From positions 1 through 64,000 of the forward strand of contig FUHL01000002.1 in assembly GCA_900155695.1 (NCBI GenBank): 64,000 nucleotides of DNA, in the 5' to 3' direction. The number at the start of each line of letters is the position of its first letter. The stretch's first letter is position 1. The position numbers and the translations under genes were made by a program. The notes beneath the pieces were generated by a model. The model was not told the origin of the DNA. It saw only the letters and a list, made by a program, of their open reading frames with translations, and ran no database searches. The stretch is from Serratia symbiotica (GTDB lineage Bacteria; Pseudomonadota; Gammaproteobacteria; Enterobacterales; Enterobacteriaceae). This document shows positions 45,565-56,000 of the stretch, piece after piece.

Positions 45565-47430
45565 CTATATCGAGAGTAAGTTATTTACGCGTCGTATGAA
45601 TTGGTTAGGATCTTCTAGCGATCCGCGTTCTGCTAACAATGCCTGATCCCAAAAAAGATAAATCCATTCTGAAAATTCTTCTTTATTACTTAATTCAGAG
45701 ACCTGTTTAATAAGAGCATGCTCGGGATTAAGTTCAAAAATATATTTTACTTCTGGTGCTTTCTGGCCAACAGAAGCAAATAGCTTAGCCATTTGCGTAC
45801 TCATTTCATCGGAACTAGTAATCACTACTGCGGGACTATCAGTCAGTCTATACGTGAGGCGAACATCCTTTACACGTTCCCCTAATAACGTTTTGACACG
45901 GTTTATAAATGTTTCAAATTTTTGCTCGCTAGCCTTTTGCTTTTCACTTGTATCTGTAAACTGGTTCAGTGTTTCATCTGTTTTACTTACTGATTGAAAA
46001 GACTTACCTTCGTACTCTGTTAGATGATTTATCATCCATTCGTCAATGCGATCGGATAAGAGCAACACTTCAATCTTTTTCTTACGGAAAAGTTCCAAAT
46101 GTGGGCTGCTTTTAGCGGCTGTATAACTATCAGCAGTAATGTAGTAAATTTTCTCTTGATTTTTAATCATACGGTTAATGTATTCTTCTAACGATACATT
46201 TTGCGTTGAATTATCGCGAAAGGTAGACGTAAAACGCAATAATTTTGCAATTGCTTTTTGATTGCCGTTATCTTCTGCTGGGCCCTCTTTAAAGACTAGT
46301 CCAAATTGATTCCAGAACTTTTGATAGCTTTCATTATCATTTGTTGCTAGCTTTTCTAACATCTGTAATACGCGTTTAGTCATTGCGCTTCGCATGTTTT
46401 GCGTGACGCTGTTATCTTGCAGTACTTCGCGGGATATATTGAGCGGAAGATCATTAGAGTCAATTATGCCGCATACAAAACGTAGGTAGTTTGGCATAAA
46501 ATGTTCAGCATGATCCATGATTAAAACATGCTGTACGTATAGTTTTAGTCCATGTTTATGATCGCGATTCCACATATCCCACTTTGCTTGAGAAGGTATA
46601 TACAACAGACTGGTATATTGTTGCTTGCCTTCTACCCGATTAAGAGTCCAAATACAAGGATCATTAAAATCGTGAGTGATATGCTTATAAAATTCTTTGT
46701 ATTCTTGCTCAGTAATATCTTTCTTGTTACGTGTCCATAAAGCCTGTGCCTTGTTAATGCGTTCCCAAATAATACTATTATCTTTGTCTTTTTTACTCTC
46801 TATTTCTACTGGAAGCGCGATGTGGTCTGAATATTTGCTAATCACTGATCGTAAACGCCAATCATCAAGATATTCATCTTCACCTGCACGTAGATAAAGT
46901 GTGATTTCAGTGCCACGCGTCTCTTTTGTAATATCGGCTATTTTATAGTCTCCCTCACCTATAGATTCCCAAAACACACCATTCTCAACAAGGGTACCTG
47001 CTAAACGAGTACGTACTGTCACTTTATCGGCTACAATGAACGCTGAATAGAAACCAACACCAAACTGACCAATTAGCTGCCTATCTTTAACTTGATCCGA
47101 ACTCATAGACTCAAGGAAAGCTTTGGTCCCTGATTTTGCAATAGTACCAAGATTCTCAATGACTTCTTCACGACTCATGCCAATGCCGTTATCAGAGATA
47201 GTTAATGTTCTTGTCTTCTTATTACAAGACAAGCGGACACGTAGTGTCCCGTCACCTTCATATAGCTCAGGTATGGATAATGCCCGGAAGCGTAGTTTAT
47301 CAGTAGCATCTGAAGCGTTAGAGATTAATTCGCGTAAAAAAATCTCTTTATTAGAGTATAGTGAATGAATCATCAAATGAAGTAGTTGCTTTACTTCAGA
47401 TTGGAACCCACGCGTTTCTTGACCTCTCAT
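45565..47430 (-). CDS. htpG: Molecular chaperone HtpG (Hsp90)
   Basis: Bacterial Hsp90, an ATP-driven chaperone dimer. The product is 621 residues from the second of two adjacent ATGs (E. coli 624); [17 protein letters not shown] matches the family start and lies eight bases behind AAGG. The GHKL ATPase domain shows ELISNASDA (catalytic Glu), SDNGIGM, GTIAKSG and [11 protein letters not shown]; the middle domain [13 protein letters not shown] and the C-terminal dimerisation region to [11 protein letters not shown] are complete. Order dnaX-ybaB-htpG-adk is enterobacterial, but recR is gone from between ybaB and htpG. Confidence 0.98.
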   Translation of the reverse strand: MRGQETRGFQSEVKQLLHLMIHSLYSNKEIFLRELISNASDATDKLRFRALSIPELYEGDGTLRVRLSCNKKTRTLTISDNGIGMSREEVIENLGTIAKSGTKAFLESMSSDQVKDRQLIGQFGVGFYSAFIVADKVTVRTRLAGTLVENGVFWESIGEGDYKIADITKETRGTEITLYLRAGEDEYLDDWRLRSVISKYSDHIALPVEIESKKDKDNSIIWERINKAQALWTRNKKDITEQEYKEFYKHITHDFNDPCIWTLNRVEGKQQYTSLLYIPSQAKWDMWNRDHKHGLKLYVQHVLIMDHAEHFMPNYLRFVCGIIDSNDLPLNISREVLQDNSVTQNMRSAMTKRVLQMLEKLATNDNESYQKFWNQFGLVFKEGPAEDNGNQKAIAKLLRFTSTFRDNSTQNVSLEEYINRMIKNQEKIYYITADSYTAAKSSPHLELFRKKKIEVLLLSDRIDEWMINHLTEYEGKSFQSVSKTDETLNQFTDTSEKQKASEQKFETFINRVKTLLGERVKDVRLTYRLTDSPAVVITSSDEMSTQMAKLFASVGQKAPEVKYIFELNPEHALIKQVSELSNKEEFSEWIYLFWDQALLAERGSLEDPNQFIRRVNNLLSI

Positions 47431-47433
47431 CAT

Positions 47434-47961
47434 TCATTCCTTACTTACATAAATATAATAGTTTACAAAATGATACAGTAATGCCATTCATCATGAAGAA
47501 TAGAAAAAATTTTTTAAGTGTATACTGTAAGAAAATATGCAAAATCGCCAATATATCTTTAGGTTTTCTATTATAAGTCTATGTAATAACGTAAAAGCTA
47601 GTTATATATTACAGCAGCGTACTGCTAACATAAAATCGTGATAGTAATTAACTAATATTAGTTTACGATTATTAATATAAACTCTATTCTCTTTAGATCT
47701 TTAATTGTTCTCTTTGTATATTTAATTCAAATTGCATTATATACTAAAATAGTAAGATTAAACACAAATAGTATAAATATCTTATTCTGTCAAGTGTTGT
47801 TCATCCAATACTTAGTGATTGGTAACATGGCACGCGTAGCGCGCATGCCAATTTTATTTAACTGATACTATCATTTTATCATTACGCTGAATTTTTGATA
47901 ATGAACGTAAAACATAAAAACTCTTTGTCTCATGTTGAAATTAACTCGTTAATTTATATTA
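47434..47961. other. Spacer where recR is expected
   Basis: In E. coli recR lies between ybaB and htpG. The 528 bases here carry no open frame and no RecR motif that I can see. Present are a GC-rich imperfect hairpin TGGCA-CGCG-TAG-CGCG-CA-TGCCA at 47828-47850 and AAATTAAC-TC-GTTAATTT at 47938-47955. A sigma32-like pair upstream of htpG (47491-47518) is noted in the findings. Confidence 0.5.
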
Positions 47962-48291
47962 TCAGAATGGCATCTTAAATCCAGGTGGTAACTGCATATC
48001 ATTTGATACTGACGACATCTTCTCTTTCTTTATTATTTCTATACGTCGTGCAGCATCGTTAAAGGCCGCAGCGATTAGATCTTCTAACATTTCTTGATTC
48101 TCCTCCATTAGACTTGGTTCTATTTTAACACGGAGGCAATTATAAACACCGTTAATCATCACTTTTACCAGACCCGCTCCAGACTCCCCTGTAGTTTCTA
48201 ATGCAGAGACGTCTTTCTGGATTTGTTGCACTTTTTCTTGCATTTCTTGAGCTTGCTTCATCAGATTGCCTAAATCACCTTTATTAAACAT
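47962..48291 (-). CDS. ybaB: Nucleoid-associated protein YbaB/EbfC
   Basis: A small DNA-binding protein that forms dimers and compacts DNA; its exact role is not settled in any species. The ATG at 48291 ([19 protein letters not shown]) gives 109 residues, the E. coli length, and follows AGAGAG at a good distance; the ATG two codons upstream is too close to it. Highly conserved [17 protein letters not shown] and the ending [11 protein letters not shown]. In enterobacteria it follows dnaX and precedes recR; here the former tau end of dnaX lies only about 50 bases upstream. Confidence 0.96.
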   Translation of the reverse strand: MFNKGDLGNLMKQAQEMQEKVQQIQKDVSALETTGESGAGLVKVMINGVYNCLRVKIEPSLMEENQEMLEDLIAAAFNDAARRIEIIKKEKMSSVSNDMQLPPGFKMPF

Positions 48292-48338
48292 AGTCATCTC
48301 TCTTTACTTAATCTGCATGTAGTACACAGTAGTTACGT

Positions 48339-48970
48339 TTAAATAGGACGAATACTTTCTTTATCCAGTTCTACGTTAAAAAATAGACGGATAATATGGA
48401 TATGGGTATCCGCAATGATAGATTGGCTTGCCTGCGCCAATTTTTATTTAATGAATAGATTCTCGCCATTCAAGAAGAGCTCGTTGCGATAAATCATCAT
48501 CTAATACACTTAGTATAATTTTATGATTATATAGTTCTCTAAGTGCATCACCGAGTGTTGTTGCGCTAATAATGAATGTAGGTGACATTGTGCAGATCCA
48601 AGATGAAGACAAATGTTGTCTACGTCCTATTTGCTGTTTAAAGGTATTCAATTCTACTGTTGCACTAATTCTGGTAGCTTCAAGTTACTAATTTCTAGTG
48701 CCCAGGAATCTCGTTTCAATGATTCTATTACTATTTTAGCTAGGAGTGCTGGGGTATTATTATACTCGAGCACCATGTGCAAACCTTTAGATATCCTCAT
48801 GGCTATCGACGTATCTCTTTTCTTACTAAGGGCACGATATCGGTATGTATGTGATGTAGCTTTATTTCCCTCTGAGATGTTTATCGTTTGATATTTCTCA
48901 ATTCTGTTAGTTACAACCGTAAATTGCTCGAATTCAGATTGTATTATTGGATGCGATTTGCCTAAGGCCA
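48339..48970 (-). pseudogene. dnaX: Degraded tau-specific region of dnaX (domains IV-V)
   Basis: Continuing from the gamma-sized gene, the sequence still encodes the tau C-terminus in pieces. In the -1 frame 48970-48654 gives MALGKSHPII...ALLAKIVIESLKRDSWALEI...LPELVQQ, matching E. coli ...PELAAKLAAEAIERDPWAAQVSQLSLPKLVEQ. The next frame continues VELNTFKQQIGRRQHLSSS...LSQRALLEWRESIH (48655-48448). A third frame gives KLAQASQSIIADTHIHIIRL then FFNVELDKESIRPI, ending TAA at 48339-48341, matching the E. coli tau end. The lesions are the frame change at the A7 tract, a one-base loss near 48653, and a stop plus frameshift near 48436-48450. Tau can therefore not be made in full. Confidence 0.85.
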
Positions 48971-50269
48971 TTAGGACTTTTTTTCTGTAGATACTCCCTG
49001 TTTCTGTAGTAGACTTCGTGCTTTTAACAATTGAGTCGTAGCATCTGACAAATTCAGTTTTTGTGATTTTTTTATTATATTAGACTGGTCTAATAGTGGT
49101 GCAATGTCATGCAATTCTTGTGCTTCTTGCCTTGTCTGCATTATTTGCACAGGTAGGCTGTGCGGTCTAGTGATAAATGATTTTGGATAAAATGCTAATG
49201 CACGTAAAAGAGTCATTTCAACTCCCATGCGGCAATTAGGAGCATAAGGTAGTTCTTTTCGTCCAACTAATAGTATCTGGTAATAAAGTTGTACGTCTAC
49301 AGGTGCTAAGGTATGCGCTAGTGTATGCAACCTCTGTTGAGGAAGATTAGAGTACTCTTGATCACTCATGATTGGTAATAATTGCACCATTGCAATACGG
49401 TGTAATAGTGCTAACATTTCTATTAGTAGTTTTTCCAAATCTTCACCTCTTTCTGCTGACTTTTTCACCTGCTCCATTACTTTTTTACTGTCAGCACTAA
49501 CTAGCGATTCAAGTATTGCAAATGCCTGTGTTTCATCAAGTAATCCAAGCATTTGTCTAACAGTGTCTGTGGTAACTTGTCCTGCTCCTATTGCTATAGC
49601 TTGATCTGTTAGGCTTAACGCATCGCGCATGCTACCGTCAGCAGCGTGTGCTAACAACTCTAATGCATGACTTTCGTTATGAATTTTTTCTGCTATCAGT
49701 ATCCTTTGTATTTGATTGTGTATCTGCTTTGTATCTAATACCTTGAGATGGAAGTGTAAGCAACGTGAAAGAATGGTTACTGGTAATTTCTTAGGATCGG
49801 TAGTAGCCAAAAGAAATTTAACGTGCATAGGTGGTTCTTCTAACGTTTTTAATAATGCGTTAAAACTGTGGCGTGAAAGCATATGGACTTCGTCGATTAA
49901 GTAAACCTTAAATCGGCCTCGAGCGGGGGCGTATTGGACGTTATCTAACAGATCACGGGTATCTTCTACTTTAGTTCTAGATGCAGCGTCAATTTCGAGC
50001 ATGTCAACAAATCTTCCCTGTTCAATCTCACAACAGTTAAGACATTGACGACACGGAACAGCGGTGATGCCTGTTTCGCAATTTATTCCTTTGGCTAGTA
50101 GGCGAATAATTGTTGTCTTGCCTACGCCACGCGTACCTGAAAATAAATAGGCATGATGAACGCGATTTTGTATAAGACTATTACTCAGTGCTATACACAC
50201 ATGTTCTTGTCCTACAACATCTGAAAACGTTTGGGGGCGCCACTTACGAGCCAGAACCTGATAATTCAT
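48971..50269 (-). CDS. dnaX: DNA polymerase III clamp-loader subunit, gamma-length DnaX
   Basis: DnaX is the ATPase motor of the clamp loader. From the ATG at 50269 (MNYQVLARKWRPQTFSDVVGQEH) it is 432 residues, practically the length of E. coli gamma (431). Walker A GTRGVGKT (45-52), the zinc cysteines in CETGITAVPCRQCLNC, Walker B YLIDEVHM, the SRC motif in LPVTILSRC and domain III to RMGVEMTLLRALAF are intact. It ends TEKKS followed by TAA at the site of the programmed frameshift. Because tau-specific domains IV-V are decayed, the protein should load clamps but may not tie polymerase cores or DnaB together as tau does in E. coli. Confidence 0.95.
   Translation of the reverse strand: MNYQVLARKWRPQTFSDVVGQEHVCIALSNSLIQNRVHHAYLFSGTRGVGKTTIIRLLAKGINCETGITAVPCRQCLNCCEIEQGRFVDMLEIDAASRTKVEDTRDLLDNVQYAPARGRFKVYLIDEVHMLSRHSFNALLKTLEEPPMHVKFLLATTDPKKLPVTILSRCLHFHLKVLDTKQIHNQIQRILIAEKIHNESHALELLAHAADGSMRDALSLTDQAIAIGAGQVTTDTVRQMLGLLDETQAFAILESLVSADSKKVMEQVKKSAERGEDLEKLLIEMLALLHRIAMVQLLPIMSDQEYSNLPQQRLHTLAHTLAPVDVQLYYQILLVGRKELPYAPNCRMGVEMTLLRALAFYPKSFITRPHSLPVQIMQTRQEAQELHDIAPLLDQSNIIKKSQKLNLSDATTQLLKARSLLQKQGVSTEKKS
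48977..48999 (-). promoter_or_regulatory. dnaX frameshift module: AGGGAG plus A-AAA-AAG
   Basis: On the minus strand AGGGAG (plus positions 48994-48999) is followed after nine bases by seven A and a G (48977-48984). In E. coli dnaX the same AGGGAG stimulator and A-AAA-AAG slippery heptamer direct the -1 shift that makes gamma. Here the zero frame reads AAA AAG TCC TAA and stops; the -1 frame reads GTC CTA ATG GCC and stays open for more than 100 codons. Confidence 0.75.
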
Positions 50270-51714
50270 TAATACCGGAGAAGTCAAGTGATCTAGGGAA
50301 CTATGCTAACATAGCTATATACTATCCTGCGAGCTTGTTTTTGATGAATCAAAATTAGCCGTACTGAAAATTAATAAAATTGTAGTAGGCAATACTCCGC
50401 GTAAGTAAATACTAGTCACCGACTAATTTTGATATATTCATAAAAAGATTTTTTATCAAAAGTGTTTTATTATTAATATATCAGCAAAATATTATATAAT
50501 AAACTGAGTGCATAATTTGTTAAATTTTGAAATGAATGTGATAAAATTTTTCTGTATTATTATGTAATTGATACAGTCTTTTAAAGTTGTATATTGATAA
50601 GTGATCCGTATGATTTAGGTTTCTTACTGTTCTAGATGATATGTATTTCAATTCTTTTTGTTCAATTAAATCCGTGCTATTTTACAATTGACGCTATGCT
50701 ATTTTATAGAGAAGAATTGCTTGCTTTCTAAACAAGCTCTAGCAAACTTCGCAAAGTGCGTCAATGAGACGTTATTGAATTAGAGACGAAGATAGTTAAT
50801 ATACTACAAATGATTACGTTTCAGTCATGTGATAACTTTAATAACGTAACTTTAATAACGTAACTTTAATAACGTAATTTTATTAGCGCGATTTTATTAG
50901 CGCAATTTTAACGCAATTATAGAAAAATAATATAATATCTCCACGCTTTCATTAAGAACACGATCTACGATCGTGATTAGTGACAGAAGTGCTTGTCATA
51001 CTAAAAGATAAGATGAATTTTATGTAAATTCATTAGTGTATTGCAGTTGTATTAATTTTCTAGCTGACTTACTAGCTGACTATATGCTTATATAGATTTT
51101 GTTTGTTTGAAATACGCCAAACGTTAAAAACAATTCATGTTTCTATTTTGCTGAGAATCTATTTTTTGTAATTTTTACATAGATCATTTGATGAAATTAT
51201 AAAACGTGATCTTATAACGCTGTTGCTATTATGGAATATCTCATCCCCATAAATAAGGTTTGCCTGCTAATATTTTATGTATTGTATTTACTTCATTCGT
51301 ATAGGATAACCAGTTTTGAATAAAATATGTTGAACTTTTGTTTGTCGCTTCTAGTATTATGAGATATCAGCGAGATAGTGGATGTACTAAAATAGTACAT
51401 ATTAGGACATGATGGTATGTAAGTAAGGCAGGATCGTCGAGTTTTTACATTTACGTAGCACTAATATAAAAAGTAATGACTACCAATAATCAGTAAAGAT
51501 AACTGATCTTAAGAAAGAATTATAGTGATGCTTCTAAAAATACAGAGATTAAAGTTTATGCTGTATGATGATAGAATAAGTAATGCCTATAATTAATTAA
51601 ATATCTTTACCAGAATTTTGTATTAAAAACAGGTTAATTATTCTGAGAGTTTTATCATAAAACATCGGAAAATAAGCTCTAAATCAATTATTTGATAGAA
51701 TAAGGAATGCCAGC
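50270..51714. other. Spacer between dnaX and aceE (divergent)
   Basis: About 1.45 kb between divergently oriented genes, so promoters for both should lie here; I could not pick them with confidence. E. coli has apt upstream of dnaX and pdhR upstream of aceE; neither is recognisable, and no PdhR operator was seen. It contains a 14-bp tandem array at 50834-50914 and a small CACGAT-CTACG-ATCGTG hairpin at about 50959-50975. Confidence 0.5.
50834..50914. repeat. 14-bp tandem repeat array
   Basis: Three perfect copies of AACTTTAATAACGT (50834-50847, 50848-50861, 50862-50875) are followed by two copies of a variant, AATTTTATTAGCGC and GATTTTATTAGCGC (50876-50903), and a shortened copy AATTTTAACGC. 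The gradient from perfect to diverged copies suggests stepwise slippage expansion. No spacers, so not a CRISPR array. Confidence 0.9.
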
Positions 51715-54378
51715 ATGTCAAAGCGTCTAACAAATGACGTGGATCGGTTTGAAACTCGTGATTGGACACAGGCGATAAAATCTGTTATCCGTGAAGAGGG
51801 TATTGAACGTGCTGAATTTTTAATTGAGCAGATCTTAGAAGAAGCGAGCAAAAGCGGTGTACAAGTAGTGAGGGATACTGGTACGCATAATTACGTTAAT
51901 ACTATTGCTGTAGAGGATGAACCAGATTACCCAGGTAATCTAGATTTAGAGCGTCGCATTTGTGCAGCTATTCGTTGGAATGCTATTATGACTGTTCTAC
52001 GTGCCTCTAAAAAAGATTTAGAGCTGGGAGGGCATATAGCATCTTTTCAATCTTCCGCGACCTTCTATGAAGTTTGTTTTAATCACTTTTTTCGTGCAAA
52101 AAATGACCAAGACGGTGGAGATTTAGTGTATTTTCAAGGTCATATTGCACCTGGTATTTACGCGCGTGCTTTCCTTGAAGGTCGACTGACTGAAGAACAA
52201 ATGAATAACTTCCGACAAGAAGTTAATGGGAATGGATTACCATCGTATCCGCATCCAAAATTGATGCCTGAATTCTGGCAATTTCCGACGGTATCGATGG
52301 GATTAGGTCCGATTTGTGCTATCTATCAGGCTAGATTTCTTAAATATTTAGAAAATAGAGGATTAAAAGACACCTCGCAACAAACTGTTTATGCTTTCTT
52401 AGGTGATGGAGAGATGGATGAGCCAGAATCTAAGGGCGCACTTACTATTGCTACCCGTGAGAAGCTCGATAATCTGGTTTTTTTTATCAACTGTAATTTA
52501 CAGCGGTTAGATGGCCCAGTTACTGGTAATGGTAAGATTATTAACGAATTAGCCAGCATTTTTGATGGAGCAGGTTGGCAGGTAATAAAAGTCATTTGGG
52601 GAGGGAATTGGGATGAATTACAGCGTAAAGACAAGAGTGGCAAACTAGTTCAACTTATGAATGAAACCCTAGATGGTGACTACCAGACGTTTAAATCTAA
52701 AGACGGTGCTTATGTACGTAAACATTTCTTTGGTCGTTATCCAGAAACAGCTGCATTAGTAAAAGATATGACCGACGACGAGATATGGCAATTGAATCGT
52801 GGTGGTCATGATCCTAAAAAAATCTTTGCGGCATTAAAAAAAGCACAAGATACTCAAGGAAAACCTACTGTTATCTTGGCTCATACTATAAAAGGTTATG
52901 GTATGGGAGTAACAGCAGAAGGTAAAAATATCGCTCATCAAGTCAAAAAAATGAATATAGTAGGTCTTCAGCATTTACGTAATCGTTTTAATATACCGAT
53001 TATTGATACTGATATTGAGCAATTACCGTATATTTATTTCGCAAAAGATACTGAAGAATACCAATATTTGCATAAACGCCGTCAGGATTTAAAAGGTTAT
53101 TTACCAAGTCGTCTGACAGAATTTACACAAAAATTAGTATTACCATCTCTTAAAGATTTTAGCGCATTGCTCGACGTACAGAGCAAAGATATCTCCACTA
53201 CTATAGCCTTTGTGCGTGTTTTAAACATAATGCTAAAAAATAAATCAATTAAGGATCGATTAGTACCCATCATTGCAGATGAAGCTCGGACATTTGGCAT
53301 GGAAGGTCTCTTTCGTCAGATAGGCATCTATAACCCTAATGGACAGCAGTACATACCGCAAGATCGTGAGCAGCTTGCATTTTATAAAGAAGACAAGAAA
53401 GGTCAAATATTACAGGAAGGCATTAATGAATTAGGTGCTGCATCTTCTTGGTTAGCTGCTGCGACATCTTACAGTACTAATGATCTACCGATGATCCCAT
53501 TCTACATTTACTACTCAATGTTCGGTTTTCAACGTATTGGTGATCTATGCTGGGCGGCAGGTGATCAGCAGGCACGTGGCTTCCTCATTGGCGGCACCTC
53601 AGGTAGAACTACACTGAATGGTGAGGGATTACAACATGAAGATGGGCATAGCCACATTCAGTCTCTGACTATTCCTAACTGCATGTCTTATGATCCTGCC
53701 TATGCCTATGAAGTAGCAGTTATTATGCATGATGGCCTAGTGCGCATGTACGGTGATCAACCGGAAAATGTTTATTACTATATCACTACTCTAAACGAAA
53801 ACTACTCTATGCCAAGAATGCCAAGAGGCGCAGAAGAGGGTATCCGTAAGGGTATCTATAAATTGGAGAGTCTAGAAGGCAAAACAGGCAAGATACAGCT
53901 TTTAGGTTCTGGAGCTATATTACGTCATGTACGCATTGCAGCAGAGATTTTAGCGAAAGATTATAATATAGGTTCTGATATATATAGCGTTACTTCTTTT
54001 ACTGAATTAGCGCGTGATGGTCAGGACTGTGATCGCTGGAATATGCTACATCCAAATGAAGTTCCACATATACCTTATATAGCTCAAGTAATGAATGAGA
54101 CGCCAGCAGTAGCAGCTACTGACTATATAAAGTTATTTGCAGAACAGGTGCGAAATTATATCCCAGCTAGCGCTTATTGCGTACTAGGTACTGATGGATT
54201 TGGTCGCTCAGATAGCCGTAAAAATCTGCGTCACCATTTTGAAATCAATCAATCTTATGTAGTCGTGGCTGCATTGGGTATATTGGCTAAATATGGTAAT
54301 ATTGAAACCTCTCTAGTTACTGATGCGATTAAAAAATTTGATATCAATCCAGAAAAAATCAATCCGCGTCAGGCATAA
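51715..54378 (+). CDS. aceE: Pyruvate dehydrogenase E1 component
   Basis: AceE is the thiamine-diphosphate-dependent homodimeric E1 that decarboxylates pyruvate and acetylates the lipoyl group of AceF. The product is 887 residues, identical in length to E. coli. The ThDP motif begins [16 protein letters not shown] and closes at [19 protein letters not shown]; other family blocks are [57 protein letters not shown] and [14 protein letters not shown]-like sequence near the end. The ribosome site is AAGGAATG before GCC AGC ATG. The cofactor is the end product of the thi genes in this window. Confidence 0.98.
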   Translation: MSKRLTNDVDRFETRDWTQAIKSVIREEGIERAEFLIEQILEEASKSGVQVVRDTGTHNYVNTIAVEDEPDYPGNLDLERRICAAIRWNAIMTVLRASKKDLELGGHIASFQSSATFYEVCFNHFFRAKNDQDGGDLVYFQGHIAPGIYARAFLEGRLTEEQMNNFRQEVNGNGLPSYPHPKLMPEFWQFPTVSMGLGPICAIYQARFLKYLENRGLKDTSQQTVYAFLGDGEMDEPESKGALTIATREKLDNLVFFINCNLQRLDGPVTGNGKIINELASIFDGAGWQVIKVIWGGNWDELQRKDKSGKLVQLMNETLDGDYQTFKSKDGAYVRKHFFGRYPETAALVKDMTDDEIWQLNRGGHDPKKIFAALKKAQDTQGKPTVILAHTIKGYGMGVTAEGKNIAHQVKKMNIVGLQHLRNRFNIPIIDTDIEQLPYIYFAKDTEEYQYLHKRRQDLKGYLPSRLTEFTQKLVLPSLKDFSALLDVQSKDISTTIAFVRVLNIMLKNKSIKDRLVPIIADEARTFGMEGLFRQIGIYNPNGQQYIPQDREQLAFYKEDKKGQILQEGINELGAASSWLAAATSYSTNDLPMIPFYIYYSMFGFQRIGDLCWAAGDQQARGFLIGGTSGRTTLNGEGLQHEDGHSHIQSLTIPNCMSYDPAYAYEVAVIMHDGLVRMYGDQPENVYYYITTLNENYSMPRMPRGAEEGIRKGIYKLESLEGKTGKIQLLGSGAILRHVRIAAEILAKDYNIGSDIYSVTSFTELARDGQDCDRWNMLHPNEVPHIPYIAQVMNETPAVAATDYIKLFAEQVRNYIPASAYCVLGTDGFGRSDSRKNLRHHFEINQSYVVVAALGILAKYGNIETSLVTDAIKKFDINPEKINPRQA

Positions 54379-54391
54379 AAGGTATAGCACA

Positions 54392-55669
54392 ATGTCTATC
54401 GAAATTAAGTTACCGGATATCGGTATAGACGAAGTAGAAATTACTGAGATTATGGTCAATGTTGGGGATAAAGTTAAGACTGAACAATCAATTATCACTG
54501 TAGAAGGCGATAAGGCATCTATCGAAATACCTGCGCCGTGTAGCGGAACAGTGCAAGAGATCTGTATGAAGCCTGGCGATAAAGTTAAAACTGGATCTTT
54601 GATTATGGTATTGACTGTTGACTGTATAACGTCAACTTCTTCCACGCCCATAATGAATGCAACACTTTCTTCGATACCAATAACTCAACAATCAATGAAA
54701 GTTTTTTCATCTACCAATCATATCGATCAAAAAGATGAATTTAGCGAAAATGCCGATTATGCGCATGCAACTCCACTAATCCGCCGTTTAGCTCGTGAAT
54801 TTGGTATTAATCTAACAAAAGTAAAGGGCTCGGGTTCTAAAGGCCGCATCTTACGTGAAGATATTCACGCTTACGTAAAAAATATCATGCAACATGCCGA
54901 TACCTCTTTTTTTTCTGCCATTCCTAGTGTGCAACCATGGCCTAAAGTGGATTTTAGTAAATTCGGTGCTATTGAAGAAGTTGATATTAGTCGTATCCAG
55001 AAAATTTCTGGAGCTAATTTAAGTCGTAACTGGGTTATTGTCCCGCATGTTACTATTTTTGATAAAACAGATATCACTGATTTAGAAATATTTCGTAAGG
55101 AACAGAATGAAGACGCTGTAAAACGTAAGTTAGATGTGAAGTCTACTACACTTGTATTTATCATGAAAGCGGTATCAGCTGCTCTAGAAAAGATGCCACG
55201 TTTTAATAGTTCATTATCTGCAGATGGTAAGAAGTTAATACTCAAAAAATATATTAACATCGGTGTAGCAGTTGATACACCAAATGGTTTAGTTGTTCCG
55301 GTGATCAAAGATATAAACAAAAAGGGAATCATCTCGCTGTCTCTGGAGTTAATGGATATAGTTAAAAAAGCGCGCAATGGAAAATTAACCGTCGAAGAAA
55401 TACAAGGTGGTTGCTTTACCATCTCGACTTTAGGTAGTATCGGAACCACTTACTTCTCGCCCATCATCAATGTACCGGAAGTAGCTATTCTGGGTATTTC
55501 TAGGTCTGCTATGGAGCCTATCTGGAATGGTAAAGAATTTATTCCACGTCTAATGATGCCGATGTCGATTTCATTTGACCATCGTGTGATTGACGGCGCT
55601 GATGGAGCAAGATTTATCACAATGATTAATAATATACTTGCTGATATTCGCTGCTTAATAATGTCATAA
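54392..55669 (+). CDS. aceF: Pyruvate dehydrogenase E2, dihydrolipoyllysine acetyltransferase, single lipoyl domain
   Basis: E2 is the core of the complex and transfers acetyl to CoA. The start at 54392 ([19 protein letters not shown]), 13 bases after aceE, gives 425 residues against 630 in E. coli. Only one lipoyl domain remains, with lipoyl-lysine 41 in EGDKAS, against three in E. coli. It is followed by a short linker, the E1/E3-binding domain [14 protein letters not shown]...GRILREDI (about 127-165), and the catalytic domain from [11 protein letters not shown] to [15 protein letters not shown] with the active-site His near 396. The one-domain form is known to work in engineered and natural E2s. 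Confidence 0.97.
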   Translation: MSIEIKLPDIGIDEVEITEIMVNVGDKVKTEQSIITVEGDKASIEIPAPCSGTVQEICMKPGDKVKTGSLIMVLTVDCITSTSSTPIMNATLSSIPITQQSMKVFSSTNHIDQKDEFSENADYAHATPLIRRLAREFGINLTKVKGSGSKGRILREDIHAYVKNIMQHADTSFFSAIPSVQPWPKVDFSKFGAIEEVDISRIQKISGANLSRNWVIVPHVTIFDKTDITDLEIFRKEQNEDAVKRKLDVKSTTLVFIMKAVSAALEKMPRFNSSLSADGKKLILKKYINIGVAVDTPNGLVVPVIKDINKKGIISLSLELMDIVKKARNGKLTVEEIQGGCFTISTLGSIGTTYFSPIINVPEVAILGISRSAMEPIWNGKEFIPRLMMPMSISFDHRVIDGADGARFITMINNILADIRCLIMS

Positions 55670-56000
55670 CTAAGTTGCGTAGTTTACGATGCAACTTCTT
55701 GAGCAGTTAATAAAATATGCTCGAGATTGTTCATCATCTAATACAATTGTATAAATAAGCATCTTTCATTACGTTTTACAAAGAACAAATAATGCTTTAA
55801 ATTCTTTATATATTTAGTAAATTTATAGATCAAGCTTATTGTGATTTTAATTGATAAAATACTTTATGGACATAAAGTAATAGAAAAAGACAGAGCGGCT
55901 TATTTTTAAGTAATGTCCTTCAGGTAGTGAGTCTGGTATCTTAAAAAATAAAGAGTATAATAATGCTTTTCCAACTAGACAATAAATCAAGAGGTTATAA
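55670..56000. other. Spacer between aceF and lpd with hairpin
   Basis: Just after the aceF stop, AAGTTGC (55672-55678) pairs with GCAACTT (55691-55697), with inner GTA/TAC pairing, possibly ending most aceEF transcripts. No T tract of note follows. The remaining 300 bases should hold an lpd promoter, as in E. coli, but none is obvious. Confidence 0.45.

Noticed and set aside
50834-50914. CRISPR array
   Set aside because: Repeats are 14 bp, directly abutting and without spacers; no cas genes in the window.
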